A DNA stretch of 64,000 bases from Natrinema sp. CBA1119 (GCF_002572525.1 NZ_PDBS01000001.1:2914001-2978000), one strand, 5' to 3'; counted from the first letter of the stretch, positions 34,119 to 44,140 are shown. Notes: generated from the sequence alone by a model not told the origin. Program-made: numbers and translations.

Positions 34119-37100
34119 CTGTCTCACCGCCGAAGCGCAGCACAAACGTATCTCCCTGTCCGATCCACGCGGGCTCAATCGTATCAACACAATGCTTGAT
34201 CGTGTTTACATCAGTGAGGCCAGGCTCGTCGAAATTGAAATACTGGACGCGGGCAGTATCTGGATCCTTCTCGGTATCTGCGTTGAACGTGACACGGCCA
34301 GCAGCGGCTGCCGCGGTGAGTTCGTTTACGAGAGCGACCGCATCTGCTTGTGTCCACGCAACCCACTGTGCAGTGTCTGGCTTCGCAGCAGCTAGTGTTT
34401 GGTACGTGATCACTGTCTCATCGTCGTACGCTTCCGTCTCCGACGCGGCAGGCGCCTGATCAACAGCTGATGTAGCGTCTGTTTCCGGTGTGTATAGACC
34501 ACACCCCGCAACGAGCGTACTGTCGTCAGCCTGGACAACGATGTCGAGCGTTGCCCGACTTGGATGGCGCGAATCGGTCGCTGCCACGTCGTACGGCAGA
34601 TCGGTTTTGACTTGCGCTGACGATTCGGCGTACTGGTCGGTCATGTATAACTTGACGGCGCGCCGTAACCGCCGCTCGAACATCGAGTGGAACTGTTCGT
34701 TGTCCTGTGCTTCGGTCTGCCCGATTGCCTCGAGTCCACGGTCGGTCAGTGAGTAGAGTTTCGATGGGTTATTCGTCCGGACGATGTAGTCGTCCTCAAC
34801 TAACCGTGTTTCTGTCTGGTACGAAATTCCGACGTCGTCACGGATATCAACACCGCTATCGACGACCGGGTCGTATTCGACTGCGTAATCGAACTGCCCT
34901 GTCTGCAACACGTACAGTACGGCCAAGAACCGGTACTCCTCTTCGGATAGTTCGTGAGCAGTATCCTCGAGTAACGCACTCGGGACAACTGGTTCAGGGA
35001 CGTGCCGCACTGCTTCTCGCTCGATCTCCTCGATAGTATGACAGCAGTTAATCGCCTTGAACAGCCCTTGCTTGCTACGCTCGTACACGGACGCGTCAGT
35101 CTCCGTATCTGCCCGGCACGCCTGACAGACATATCCGTTTTGACCGTGATCGTACTCGACCGGGAGATCTGCATGTGTTCGAGGCACGTGTCGCCGCTCG
35201 ATCGTGACCGTGTTAGGGTCGGCCGTGGTACTTGATGTCTCGCCAGTCGAAGCCGATCCAGCCGAGTCTGTCTGTACTGCCGGCTCAGGTGACGCCCCAG
35301 CGGTTCGCTCTGGGCGTGACATCGTGTACTCGGTGTCAGTCGGTACGGTTCGGTCAAATCCAGTGACCGTTGTGAGTCGAGAGAGTGGAATCGCAACCGG
35401 CGGATCACTCGATGAATGAGGTCGGACGTACGTATTCCAATCACTATCCTCGTTCCGGTCTTTGATCTCGAGTGGCGTCAGCCCGGGTACTGTTGGCAGG
35501 CGGTCATGCTGATAGAGGCGATCCACTGGACCGCCGTTTTGCAACATGCTGAGATCCATAACCTGCGCGATCCTCGCAAGTTGATCGTACGCAGACTGTC
35601 GACGGGCAGTATCTAACCGGTCCCAGTCAGTCACGATCGTCCCGACTTCGACCTCCGGGTAGAGCGTATGCAGGGTCAACAGGAGTTCGGCGTTATCGAC
35701 GCGTTGCAACGCGGTTTCGAGTCGGGTTTGCGCATCGGCTGTCGGCGCAAGCGGCCATGGCGCGGCGAACACTACTGAGCCGACGGGGGCACTGCATGAT
35801 TGCGATGGTGTTACAGCCGCACCTGCCTGTGTGAGCTGTGAGAGTAGTGTTGTCGCAGCAGCTGCCGGGTCATCGAGTTGAGAAACGTCTAACAGGGTCA
35901 ATGATGGCGTCTCATCGAGGCGATCAGTGAAAAACGACACGTCATCCGCCATTTCAACCATCGGTTCGATGCGGTCACTGCCAACGTACTCAATCTCGCC
36001 TGTCGGAACGTCCAATGACGTTGTCCCTGACTGCAGCGCCGTGTACGTTTCCCCGTACCGCTTGAGTACGCCCGGCAGTGTTGAAATCGCAAACATCGGC
36101 GCGCCGGCCATACTGAGTGCTTGGACGTCCGTCGGCGCAGTCACCTGCAGTCCTTGTGGCTCAGCCCCTACTTTCAGCACGCGCCCCATTGTCCCGGACA
36201 GCCCTAACACCGCTCGTTTGGAAAACGAACCGGCAGGTGGCAACGGTTCGACTCCGACAGGGACTGTCGGCTTGATCAGCCGATCAACAGCATTGGCCGG
36301 ACAGTGTTCGAGCGGCGATGCAGTCCCGGGAACACCGCAGAACAGCGATGTCGTTCGAGACGGTGGGAAAAGTAGCCCGCGGGCATACGCTGACGGTGCA
36401 ACGAACGATGATGAAGGCTGGAATCGCGCAGCCAAGGTATCAGTGATGAATTCGGGATCCGAGACGTAGTTCCGGAGGCGAAGTTTTGTCGCTGTCGGCG
36501 GCTGCGCAAGCGCAAAATCCGAGGACTCTAATCGCTGTTGGAAGTCAGCTCCGGCAGCCGGGATCAGCACCATCCGAATCTGGACTGACAGCATGCCAGC
36601 CGCATCGGCTGTCAATGGAAGTTCACGGGTCCCGTTCCACGGACATGCAAGCACCTGGACCAGCCATGTCCCAATCTCCGGCCGTTGTTGCTGGGCTGCC
36701 TGGATTCGTTGCAGCAACTGCACCACCACGTCCCCTGCCGACACTGCAGGGTACTGCGGGACGTGGGTCGAGTACTTAACCGGTGGCCTTACTCGCGTCG
36801 TGAACGCGTCCGCTGGTATCCCATCGAACAGTGCGTCGAGCTCGGCCGATCGCGCGTTGACGGACTTCACAGCATAATTCTCCTGAAGGACATCCCGCAA
36901 CGCGACCGTGTTCGACTCTGTGATCGCTGTAGATGTCGAAAACAGGTAGGTTACCTGTCCGTCCGGCTGCTGGTAGGCGAGCAGTTCAAGCGGAGCAGTA
37001 ACTGGCTTGCTAGTCTCGTCGGTCAACGTCGCCGACTGCACTGTCTGCAGTGCTATACTGAGCGGCGATCGTTCGGTCTCACCAGTGCCATGGGTGAGGT

Positions 37101-37185
37101 CAACACGCGCGTTCCATGGCTGTAACTGGAAGTGCGTACGGCGCTGGCGTTCGGTCCAATCCGTCGAAGTGAGGTCTTGTGACAT
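34111..37185 (-). CDS. large paralogue A: zinc knuckle, winged helix, degenerate end
   Basis: The 1024-aa protein is the first gene of the pair and aligns with paralogue B along its length: WLVQVLACPWNG at the barrel, YARGLLFPPSRTTSLF (YARGFIYPPARKSSL in B), YVCQACRADTE with INCC, FDYAVEYDPVVDSGVDIRDD, and VITYQTLAAAKPDTAQWVAW. In the putative nuclease site the Asp strand remains (TLDIVVQADD) but the EAE of B is GCG here, so A may be catalytically dead. No Walker A. It is translated with B through an overlap. Confidence 0.55.
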   Translation of the reverse strand: MSQDLTSTDWTERQRRTHFQLQPWNARVDLTHGTGETERSPLSIALQTVQSATLTDETSKPVTAPLELLAYQQPDGQVTYLFSTSTAITESNTVALRDVLQENYAVKSVNARSAELDALFDGIPADAFTTRVRPPVKYSTHVPQYPAVSAGDVVVQLLQRIQAAQQQRPEIGTWLVQVLACPWNGTRELPLTADAAGMLSVQIRMVLIPAAGADFQQRLESSDFALAQPPTATKLRLRNYVSDPEFITDTLAARFQPSSSFVAPSAYARGLLFPPSRTTSLFCGVPGTASPLEHCPANAVDRLIKPTVPVGVEPLPPAGSFSKRAVLGLSGTMGRVLKVGAEPQGLQVTAPTDVQALSMAGAPMFAISTLPGVLKRYGETYTALQSGTTSLDVPTGEIEYVGSDRIEPMVEMADDVSFFTDRLDETPSLTLLDVSQLDDPAAAATTLLSQLTQAGAAVTPSQSCSAPVGSVVFAAPWPLAPTADAQTRLETALQRVDNAELLLTLHTLYPEVEVGTIVTDWDRLDTARRQSAYDQLARIAQVMDLSMLQNGGPVDRLYQHDRLPTVPGLTPLEIKDRNEDSDWNTYVRPHSSSDPPVAIPLSRLTTVTGFDRTVPTDTEYTMSRPERTAGASPEPAVQTDSAGSASTGETSSTTADPNTVTIERRHVPRTHADLPVEYDHGQNGYVCQACRADTETDASVYERSKQGLFKAINCCHTIEEIEREAVRHVPEPVVPSALLEDTAHELSEEEYRFLAVLYVLQTGQFDYAVEYDPVVDSGVDIRDDVGISYQTETRLVEDDYIVRTNNPSKLYSLTDRGLEAIGQTEAQDNEQFHSMFERRLRRAVKLYMTDQYAESSAQVKTDLPYDVAATDSRHPSRATLDIVVQADDSTLVAGCGLYTPETDATSAVDQAPAASETEAYDDETVITYQTLAAAKPDTAQWVAWTQADAVALVNELTAAAAAGRVTFNADTEKDPDTARVQYFNFDEPGLTDVNTIKHCVDTIEPAWIGQGDTFVLRFGGETDE

Positions 37186-37539
37186 CTGTTTTCCCTTGTG
37201 ATTCTGTTACTGTACGACCGGCTTCCTGGTCACAGCCGGATCCACAGTTCTTGACACTCGGGTAGCGGCCCCATGGCCGATCGTAGACCCCGACCCAGTA
37301 CCAGACTGCCCAGCATGCCACAGTCTACGGACAGGTAGCCACCCTAACATCTTATCCGAGATCGATGAGGCATAGTGAAGTTAGTATAAAAATAGTTCGT
37401 AAAATGGTTGCGCCCCGTGTGAACCAATATCAAGCACTGGCCAGGAAGATGCCCACGTACACCAACCCTGATTGTTCCACACCCAGATTTTACAGCGACA
37501 GTTAACCGCGTCGTCGTCGCTCTCCAACAACACTAGCAG
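37186..37539. promoter_or_regulatory. upstream region of the large paralogue operon
   Basis: No gene is seen. AT-rich DNA at 37380-37400 (AGTATAAAAATAGTTCG) has a good TATA-like element, but it lies nearly 200 bp before the operon start at 37185, so a long leader or another promoter may exist. The 8-bp target duplication of the IS5-family element (ACTAGCAG) is at 37532-37539. Confidence 0.4.
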
Positions 37540-38474
37540 GGGAGTGTTTAGACGCTAGTAAGAGCGGCTAAATGTCTAACTTACTAGGATGTGAAGCGGG
37601 AAGAGGAGTTTGTGTCCAGCAAACTCGCCCGCTTCACTGATCGGGTTGTCTCGCTCGCTCAAAAAGCCGTCGTCGGCGAGCCGGATCCAGCGTTCCAAGA
37701 GGGTGACGGCGGCTACGCAGACTGGGTAATCGTGGCGATTCACGGTCTCCGCGAGTATCTCGATCACCCGTATCGGCGGTTGCTGGACGTTCTTCACGAG
37801 ATGCACGGGATCGTCGCCAAACTTGATCTAGCGGTGGATGAGCTTCCCGATTTCACCACTGTATGTACGCGGAAGCAGGATCTTCAAATGCGAATCTGGC
37901 GAGTCCTGCTGCGGCTATCGGCGGAGTTGCATGATACCGGCGATGTTCAGGCGATCGACGCAACCGGCATGGATCGTATCGCTGCCAGCCACCACTACGC
38001 AAAACGGACGAACTACACGTTCGAGGCGGTAAAAACTACCACGCTGATCGACTGCAAGACAGGTGCGATTCTAGATATACATTGCTCGATGAAACAACCG
38101 CATGATTCCAAGATTGGCTGGCAGATGGTGAAACGCAATCTCGACAAACTGAACATTCTCACCGCCGACAAAGGCTACGACTGGTGGCTACTTCGCCAAA
38201 GATTGCGTGCAGAAGGCGTTAAACCGATGATCAGGCACCGCCAATTCGGCTGGCACGGTATCGCCAATAATTTCTTGCAAGATGATACGATCTACCATCA
38301 ACGCTCAAACGTCGAATCGACGTTTTTCGCGCTCCGACGCAAATACGGCGAAATCGTTCGCGCTCGAACGTGGTTTGGTCAATTCCGCGAACTCGTCTTG
38401 AAATGCGCTGTCAGAAACATCGAACTCAGCGTCAGCCACTCATAACCGTGATATCACGCGTCTAAACAAGGCCC
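37540..38474. mobile_element. IS5-family element, 935 bp, with 8-bp target duplication
   Basis: The ends are GGGAGTGTTTAGACGC (from 37540) and GCGTCTAAACAAGGCCC (to 38474), an imperfect inverted repeat. ACTAGCAG flanks both sides (37532-37539 and 38475-38482), a clean 8-bp target duplication. Confidence 0.88.
37591..38445 (+). CDS. IS5-family transposase
   Basis: The 284-aa DDE transposase shows VQAIDATGMDRIAASHHYAK (first Asp), LTADKGYDWWLLRQRL (second Asp) and YHQRSNVESTFFALRRKYGE (Glu). The gene starts at a GTG (37591) just inside the left end and fills the element. The C-terminus FGQFRELVLKCAVRN also appears as a scrap at 9861-9905, so this family has been here before. Confidence 0.88.
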   Translation: MKREEEFVSSKLARFTDRVVSLAQKAVVGEPDPAFQEGDGGYADWVIVAIHGLREYLDHPYRRLLDVLHEMHGIVAKLDLAVDELPDFTTVCTRKQDLQMRIWRVLLRLSAELHDTGDVQAIDATGMDRIAASHHYAKRTNYTFEAVKTTTLIDCKTGAILDIHCSMKQPHDSKIGWQMVKRNLDKLNILTADKGYDWWLLRQRLRAEGVKPMIRHRQFGWHGIANNFLQDDTIYHQRSNVESTFFALRRKYGEIVRARTWFGQFRELVLKCAVRNIELSVSHS

Positions 38475-38694
38475 ACTAGCAGAAACCTAGATAGACACGT
38501 CACTGCCGTTGAAAACCACCGTCAGGGGCTATCCACAACTGGCCAAACACGCCGAATACGGAAAGGGGAAGCCCCAGAGAATGACCTGTTCGTGGAAATA
38601 TCGCAAAAGAGAACTAGTGGTAGCGAAACGGAAAACAACCTTGAGAAGCTCTCATTTCGGATGGCTTCAACCCTTCAAAGGGCGTTCATCAGCG

Positions 38695-40110
38695 GTCGAG
38701 GCGGATACCCCGACCCTTGAGGTCGGGGAGGAAGCCGACACTTGAGAATAAACCCCCGTTCCACAGCACAGCCAACTCCCCACGCTTCCAGATACCAACC
38801 ATTAAATAGTATCAAACCTTCTGATGAAGTATGGCAGAGGTGGTCAGGAACATCCAAGTCAAGCTCAATATCCCCGAGTCACGGCACTCGGACGTTGACC
38901 AGACTTTCGAGGAGTTCCGCCAAGCCTCCCAACACGTCGCAGACCAAGGATGGGACGACGACCCAGACCACCTCGTCAAAGCCAAAAACAACCTCCACGA
39001 AGCCACGTACACCGAAGTCCGCGAGAAAACCAATCTCCAATCCAGCCTCGTTCAATCCGCAAGAAATCTCGCCGCCGACGCCCTGTCGAACTGCAAGGAT
39101 TTGCTCGAAGACGACAAACGGACGAGCAAACCAGAGTTCCGAGGCACCGTCATCGTGTACAACGGACGTACGATAACGTACAACGACGACCACGTGACAC
39201 TCGCCACCACTGGCGACCGCGTGACAGCCGAATACGTCCTACCACACGACGACGAAGGGACGCCGTTCGAGGAATACTGGAACGAGGAAACGTGGGAGAA
39301 GCGAGAAGCAACGCTCCACAAGCGTGACGGTGAATACTACCTCCACGTTGCCGTTGAACAAGTAGACGACACAGATTCTAGCGACGAGCAGACCGAGAAC
39401 GGAGTGGTTCTCGGCGTAGACCTCAACGTGGACGGCTACCTCGCCGTCACCAGCACCGGAGCGTTCCTTGGCAACGCGGACGAACTTAACCACAAGCGCG
39501 ACGAGTACGAGCAACGCCGTGGAAGCCTGCAACAAACCGGCACTCGCTCTGCACACCTCACCATCCAATCAATCGGTGATAGGTTCGCTGAGTGGAGTCG
39601 TCATCGCCTACACGACGTGTCGAACGGTATCGTCCGAGAGGCCGTTGTGAACGACTGTACTCACATCGCGTTCGAGCGATTGAAATACATTTGGACGCGC
39701 ATCTCGAACGCTTCCAAGTTTCAGCAGTGGGCGTTCCGAGAAGTCCAACGGCAAGTCGAGTACAAGGCCGAGGAACACGGTATCGAAGTGGATACCGTCG
39801 CCCCACAGTACACGTCGCAACGATGCAGTCACGGTGAGTGTGGGTTTACACACGAGGATAATCGTGATGGCGACGAGTTCGAGTGTTTGGATTGCGGGAA
39901 AGAGTTGCACGCGGATTACAACGCTGCGCGGAATGTGGCGTGGCGTCTTGTCCAGAACTGGCTCAAGTCTGGTTCTGGACGGGCTACCAGTCAACTGGCC
40001 CTCAAGTCAGGAACCGTGAACGCGAACGGCGATTTCAACGCCTCCACTGCTTAGTGGCAGAGCGGGAGTTCACTGACAAGCCCCGACCCTTGAGGTCGGG
40101 GTTGTTGACC
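38695..40110. mobile_element. tnpB-only (IS1341-type) element
   Basis: Hairpins CCCCGACCCTTGAGGTCGGGG occur at both ends (about 38709 and 40081), with tnpB between them and no tnpA. The exact ends are approximate, as these elements make no target duplication. A region of about 200 bp between the IS5-type element and this one holds no gene. Confidence 0.75.
38831..40054 (+). CDS. tnpB: TnpB, RNA-guided endonuclease
   Basis: The 407-aa protein is complete. It begins MAEVVRNIQVKLNIPESRHS. RuvC residues: Asp in VLGVDLNVDGYLAVT, Glu in IAFERLKYIWTRI, Asp in [13 protein letters not shown]; zinc knuckle CSHGEC and CLDCGK. It is a close relative of the damaged copy at 61208-62474. The omega RNA would come from the 3' end hairpin region (40054-40110). 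Confidence 0.88.
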   Translation: MAEVVRNIQVKLNIPESRHSDVDQTFEEFRQASQHVADQGWDDDPDHLVKAKNNLHEATYTEVREKTNLQSSLVQSARNLAADALSNCKDLLEDDKRTSKPEFRGTVIVYNGRTITYNDDHVTLATTGDRVTAEYVLPHDDEGTPFEEYWNEETWEKREATLHKRDGEYYLHVAVEQVDDTDSSDEQTENGVVLGVDLNVDGYLAVTSTGAFLGNADELNHKRDEYEQRRGSLQQTGTRSAHLTIQSIGDRFAEWSRHRLHDVSNGIVREAVVNDCTHIAFERLKYIWTRISNASKFQQWAFREVQRQVEYKAEEHGIEVDTVAPQYTSQRCSHGECGFTHEDNRDGDEFECLDCGKELHADYNAARNVAWRLVQNWLKSGSGRATSQLALKSGTVNANGDFNASTA

Positions 40111-40189
40111 TGGGAATGGCCACCTGCCGCATATCTGTCTACCAGAGTTATATACAAATCAACATTCCAATGTATTATGGCATCTTGAG

Positions 40190-40390
40190 AAACGCCAGCC
40201 AGAGGCCGGCGTTGAGCCCCCAGCCAATGTCAATGGGTATCGACTTGGGTGGGTCCGAGATCGAGAGACAATATGGCTATTGGCTTCACGTTAGTTCGTG
40301 GTGCGATCTCGGGTAGCGAGGGACCGTATGTCTCGGATCGGACGGATTCTGTCAGGCAACGACTGAACCCATTTCTCCTCGCTATCATCA
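40190..40390 (+). ncRNA. candidate structured RNA or small repeat, copy A
   Basis: This segment aligns with 50384-50590 over about 200 bp. Shared features in order: AACGCC/GGCGTT hairpin at the start, GGTGGGTCCGAGATCG, a hairpin with loop TGGC (CAATATGGCTATTG) followed by GCTTCACG, CTCG/CGAG closing a loop, and TTTCTCCTCGCTA at the end. No protein frame is conserved. A TATA-like TGTATTATG precedes it. It may be a small RNA, a leader or a short mobile repeat. Confidence 0.45.
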
Positions 40391-40429
40391 TGTTGAATCC
40401 GTTTTCAGATAACTCTATAAAAAATAGCA

Positions 40430-41890
40430 GCGCGAGTACCACGGGCCACCGTGCCCGTGGGTGAAGCACGTCAAACACAACAGTTAACAAGTGTCAAACC
40501 ATACTGGAATATAGTGCAGTCGTCTGAACTCACCCACACTTTGTCGTTCGGACTAGACATCCAGACAGGGAGTGGCGACGACTTGCAAACCGGCTGTCTC
40601 GAAGCCCGACGCATCCGCAACGAAGCCAACCGTCTCGACCGACATGGCTGGGATTGGGGCGACATTAAATCAACCGTTGTTGACAACGCCAACCACGTCA
40701 AAAACACCAGCCAACTCATCGTTGGCAAAGCACTCGGTGAAATTGAAACCTATCACGACAACAAAGATGACGGGTGGGGCCGACCCTATCCATACATTGA
40801 CGAGTCGTACCCGGTGGTGATGAACCACGAGGAAGGCTACCGCCTATTCTTCGAAGACGACGGTACGGTTCGATTCCGTGTCACTGCCACGAGAGGAACG
40901 CACGTCAAAGGCGAACTCTGTGGCAGCCCTGACCATTTCGATCGTCTACGGACTGCCTTCAACGACGAGGAGTGGCGGGTTGGTACCGCTGAAGTCGTTC
41001 ACAAACACAGTGAGTGGCGACTCCACGTCACCGTCACGCACGAGAATCATCAAGTCGCCAGCAAGGTCGATGCAGACACGATTATCGGCGTGGATGTAAA
41101 CGAGGACTGCATCGCTCTCATTGCGATGAGTCGGAGCAGTTCGGTGAAAGACTCCGTGGTGTTTGAGTATCCATCAGTCAAAGAACAACGCCACGAGTTC
41201 TTCACCAAGCGCAAGCGGATGCAGAAAGCCAAGCAGACCGCATTTGAGACAGTCGTACAGACTGAAGAACGCGACTACGTTCACGACTGCCTGCACAAAG
41301 TATCGCGGAAAGTAGTCGAATGGGTCTCGCAGTTTTCGAACCCGCTTATTGTCTTTGAAAACCTCAAAGACATGCGAGACTCCATTGACTACGGAACGCG
41401 GATGAACCGTCGCCTACACTCGCTGCCATTTGCAGCACTCCAAGAGATGGTCTCCTACAAGGCTGCGTGGGATGGGATTCCCAGCGATGAGGTTGACCCT
41501 GAATACACGAGTCAGCGATGCCCGAGAACAGAGTGCCAGCATACGGTACGAGCGAATCGCCATAAGAAGCGATTCAAGTGCCGTCAGTGTGAGTTCCAAG
41601 ACCATTCTGATAGGAAGGCGGCGGTGTGCGTCGTGCAGAATTGGTTTGACGAACAGAATGAGAATGTGCCGTCTCTCGAAACCCTTCCACGAGTGAAGAA
41701 GGTGAGATGGGCGGCATCGGGGGCTGGTGGAGGCCCCGACTCTCACGGACTCATTTTGAGTTCGGGTGTTGACCGACACGGAACGTCGGCGCAACCAGAG
41801 ATGGAAGCGCGAGAGGAATTAAAATCCGTTGCCTCAGCAGTGCCAGAGTAAACACGGACGCCCCGCGCCACCGTGCGCGGGGTACTTCAC
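40430..41890. mobile_element. tnpB-only (IS1341-type) element
   Basis: The left hairpin (CACGGGCCACCGTGCCCGTG, about 40440) and the right hairpin (CCCCGCGCCACCGTGCGCGGGG, about 41861) are related. tnpB lies between them. No tnpA is present. It sits 40 bp after candidate RNA segment A. Confidence 0.75.
40514..41851 (+). CDS. tnpB: TnpB, RNA-guided endonuclease
   Basis: The protein (about 445 aa) is complete: start VQSSELTHTLSFGLDIQ at a GTG (40514), chosen by comparison with the TnpB at 12652; upstream codons fall in the end hairpin. RuvC residues: Asp in IIGVDVNEDCIALIAM, Glu in LIVFENLKDMRDSI, Asp in DHSDRKAAVC; zinc pairs CPRTEC and CRQCEF. It is the nearest intact relative of the split TnpB at 9985-12652. 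Confidence 0.86.
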   Translation: MQSSELTHTLSFGLDIQTGSGDDLQTGCLEARRIRNEANRLDRHGWDWGDIKSTVVDNANHVKNTSQLIVGKALGEIETYHDNKDDGWGRPYPYIDESYPVVMNHEEGYRLFFEDDGTVRFRVTATRGTHVKGELCGSPDHFDRLRTAFNDEEWRVGTAEVVHKHSEWRLHVTVTHENHQVASKVDADTIIGVDVNEDCIALIAMSRSSSVKDSVVFEYPSVKEQRHEFFTKRKRMQKAKQTAFETVVQTEERDYVHDCLHKVSRKVVEWVSQFSNPLIVFENLKDMRDSIDYGTRMNRRLHSLPFAALQEMVSYKAAWDGIPSDEVDPEYTSQRCPRTECQHTVRANRHKKRFKCRQCEFQDHSDRKAAVCVVQNWFDEQNENVPSLETLPRVKKVRWAASGAGGGPDSHGLILSSGVDRHGTSAQPEMEAREELKSVASAVPE

Positions 41891-41979
41891 TCTCAATTTC
41901 AACGTGGTACCCAATGTGGCCGACCCCGAACCTCACCGAAATTACTATAAGACACAAGGAGCTACATTGAGACACAACT

Positions 41980-42363
41980 ATGCCGGTCCACCTTGACACT
42001 CACGAACCCGATGTCGAACTCACGCCTGGGACAGCCAAATCCGACATAATCGCATTCCTTTACGACAACACCGAACTCGGCTTCAAACCCAAAGAACTCG
42101 AAGATCACCTCGAACTCCCTCATGGCACCGTCACCACAACGCTCACCCGGCTCTACAACGACGGCTTCATCGGGAAAACTCGGGACAGCCACTACCACGC
42201 GCTCGAACACCGTGAAGACCTTCGCCGGTACGTCGCCAGCCTCGACCAGCTGGAGAGAATATTCGAAGACAGAGAATACGTAGGAACTCCAACGGAAGAC
42301 GTGGACGAAGACGAGCTTGACGCCGAGATTGCCGAGTTAGAAGCCGAGCTAGAGGATGAGTAA
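41980..42363 (+). CDS. winged-helix antitoxin-like protein
   Basis: The 127-aa protein has a winged helix (TAKSDIIAFLYDNTELGFKP, then LELPHGTVTTTLTRLYNDGF) and a very acidic tail (EDELDAEIAELEAELEDE). It overlaps the MazF-like gene by 8 bp (ATGAGTAA). The position suggests it is the antitoxin, here with a winged helix in place of a MazE fold. Confidence 0.75.
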   Translation: MPVHLDTHEPDVELTPGTAKSDIIAFLYDNTELGFKPKELEDHLELPHGTVTTTLTRLYNDGFIGKTRDSHYHALEHREDLRRYVASLDQLERIFEDREYVGTPTEDVDEDELDAEIAELEAELEDE

Positions 42364-42697
42364 ATACCCGATAGGGACAATCTGTTGGGCGGTTGACCCA
42401 ACCGGTGCCCACAAACAACGTCCTGTCGTTATTCTCTCACACGAAAAACACCCATTTAGCGCCAGTGACTGTACAGTAATGTGTATCGGGACAAGTGCCG
42501 GTGACTACGATCACTACTCACCAGAACTCAAAGACAAACACCTCTCAGGGATCAGTTTCGACGAAACGAATTACCTTATGCCATGGGCGCTCCACACGAT
42601 CCCTCCTGGTGGACTCATTACCACTCAAACAGGAGAGCTTACTGAGGACGGCGAGAAACTCGTGAAACAAGCCCTCCTCTCCCTCTTCAAGGTTTGA
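42356..42697 (+). CDS. PemK/MazF-like toxin
   Basis: The 113-aa protein has the MazF/PemK fold signature: IGTICWAVDPTGAHKQRPVV then ILSHEKHPFSASDCTVMCIG, and a later strand WALHTIPPGGLITTQTGEL. The Arg-Pro of QRPVVI and the following Ser/Thr residues are typical of this mRNA-interferase family. It is coupled to the upstream antitoxin gene. Confidence 0.75.
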   Translation: MSKYPIGTICWAVDPTGAHKQRPVVILSHEKHPFSASDCTVMCIGTSAGDYDHYSPELKDKHLSGISFDETNYLMPWALHTIPPGGLITTQTGELTEDGEKLVKQALLSLFKV

Positions 42698-42769
42698 CAT
42701 CTTCCCCTCACCTGAAGATGCGGGAATCCCAACCGCGTTGGGAGACTAACCCGTCGAACGACTTCTCAA

Positions 42770-43060
42770 CGCACCACCACGTACCGCGCAGCTCCGTGCC
42801 CCGCGGGGTGACTCGACCATTCTCTCGATGGTCGCCTGGCCGCCGTTCGGGGACCCCCGGCGGTCGTGCCGTTCCTTCCTGCGGGAGTAGCCGGTGACAA
42901 CAATGACGGCTTGGTCCCTCATCCCTACGACGACGTGGTGGGGTTGGGTAGACTGCCTTTCCCATGCACCCTACCCGGAAACCCCAATTTGAGAATTGAA
43001 GACCAATTACCGAGGACTGCACAGGTTCAAATCCTGTCGGTGGCCCGTCCATCGAGAACA
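42770..43060 (+). other. hairpin-rich segment with a tRNA T-arm-like element
   Basis: Several hairpins are packed here: CCCCGCGGGG, GACCATTCTCTCGATGGTC (about 42816-42834) and CCGCCG/CGGCGG (about 42841-42864). At 43021-43037, ACAGGTTCAAATCCTGT forms a perfect T-arm (5-bp stem, 7-base loop), followed by CGGTGGC, as at a tRNA 3' end. No matching 5' half is visible. It could be a tRNA remnant, an attachment site or part of a structured RNA. The protein frame across it is not convincing. Confidence 0.45.
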
Positions 43061-43180
43061 TCCTGGACAAAGAGAGCACGAGGGTGCTCTCGACACCGGA
43101 TCCCGCCCCGACAGTTTCCCGGTCACCGTGTCGCCAGTGGTCGTCGAACCGGAGCGATACTTCAATGGCACTCTACGCGT

Positions 43181-44113
43181 GGCGATTTCGACGATTATCC
43201 CGACATCGAACCACTGCCGTCGCCCAACACGTGGGAGACAGTCATCTCCGAACGCGGCAACACCCGGGACGCCTGGAAGATTCTCATCGAGAGCGAGGAG
43301 CACTCGCTGCCGCTCTTCGCGTCAATCCGGAACCTCCGGAACATGCTCGAAGCAGGCGTCGACGAGGACACCGTGGTGGGTCATCTCGACCTGAAGGCGG
43401 TGCAGCACGCGCCGCTGTACCCGTTCCGGTACTACCAAGCGTACACCGCGCTCCAGAATGCTGACGTCCAAGCACCGGCGGTTGAGCAGTGGCTGGAGGA
43501 GACAATCGATGTCGCTGTCGAGACGGTGCCTGACGGAATCGGAGAAACGTTCGTCGCTGTGGACCTCTCAGGATCGATGAACATGGCGCTGTCCAAGAAC
43601 AGCACTCTCCGCCCGAAAGAGATCGGTGCGTTGTTCGGTGTGATCCTAGCCGACCAAGGTGCCGAGGTTAGCGGGTTCGGTGACGACTTCCAGACCGTTC
43701 CGATGCACGTCGACACGCCAGTACTACAGCGGCAAGACGCGGTGCTGGCCATCGACGAGGAAGTCGGGAACTCGACGAACGGCTGGAAGGCACTGGAGTA
43801 TCTCCGCAACCGAGGCGAACCCGTCGAGCGAGTCGTCGTCTTCACCGACATGCAAATCTGGGACAGCACACCATTCACCGCGCGCGATAACCAGACGGTC
43901 AAGGAGGCGTTCGATGCGTATCAGAACGAGGTCTCCACGGACACCTCACTGTATCTCGTCGATCTGACGTCCTACGGCGACCTCGTGACGCCGGAAGGCT
44001 ACGAGAACGTCTACAACGTTTCCGGCTGGTCAGAGAACATCCTCTCGTTCATCGAACACGCCGAAAGCCCGAAGCAAGTCATCGATGAGATCAGCGCGTT
44101 CGAGGCAACATAG
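43181..44113 (+). pseudogene. Ro60/Rsr (TROVE-vWA) gene, 5'-truncated
   Basis: Ro60 is a ring-shaped RNA-binding protein that holds Y RNAs and misfolded RNAs. The frame begins in the late TROVE domain (NTWETVISERGNTRDAWKIL; FASIRNLRNMLEAGVDED; PFRYYQAYTAL) and has the complete vWA domain with MIDAS motif ETFVAVDLSGSMN and VERVVVFTDMQIWDS. About 250 N-terminal residues of the HEAT-like ring are missing. The frame stays open back to 42866, but that part shows no family match and overlaps the hairpin-rich segment. A short functional version cannot be excluded. Confidence 0.72.
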
Positions 44114-44140
44114 CGCTAGCTCCTCATCTTTCTTCGTCGA

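Noticed and set aside
31374-37125. Plus-strand frames inside the large paralogue genes
   Set aside because: No motifs and no conserved order; the minus-strand frames are full-length and paralogous to each other.
42866-43180. N-terminal 105 codons of the open frame before the Ro60 domain
   Set aside because: No family match; it covers hairpins and a T-arm-like element and is better read as non-coding DNA ahead of a truncated gene.
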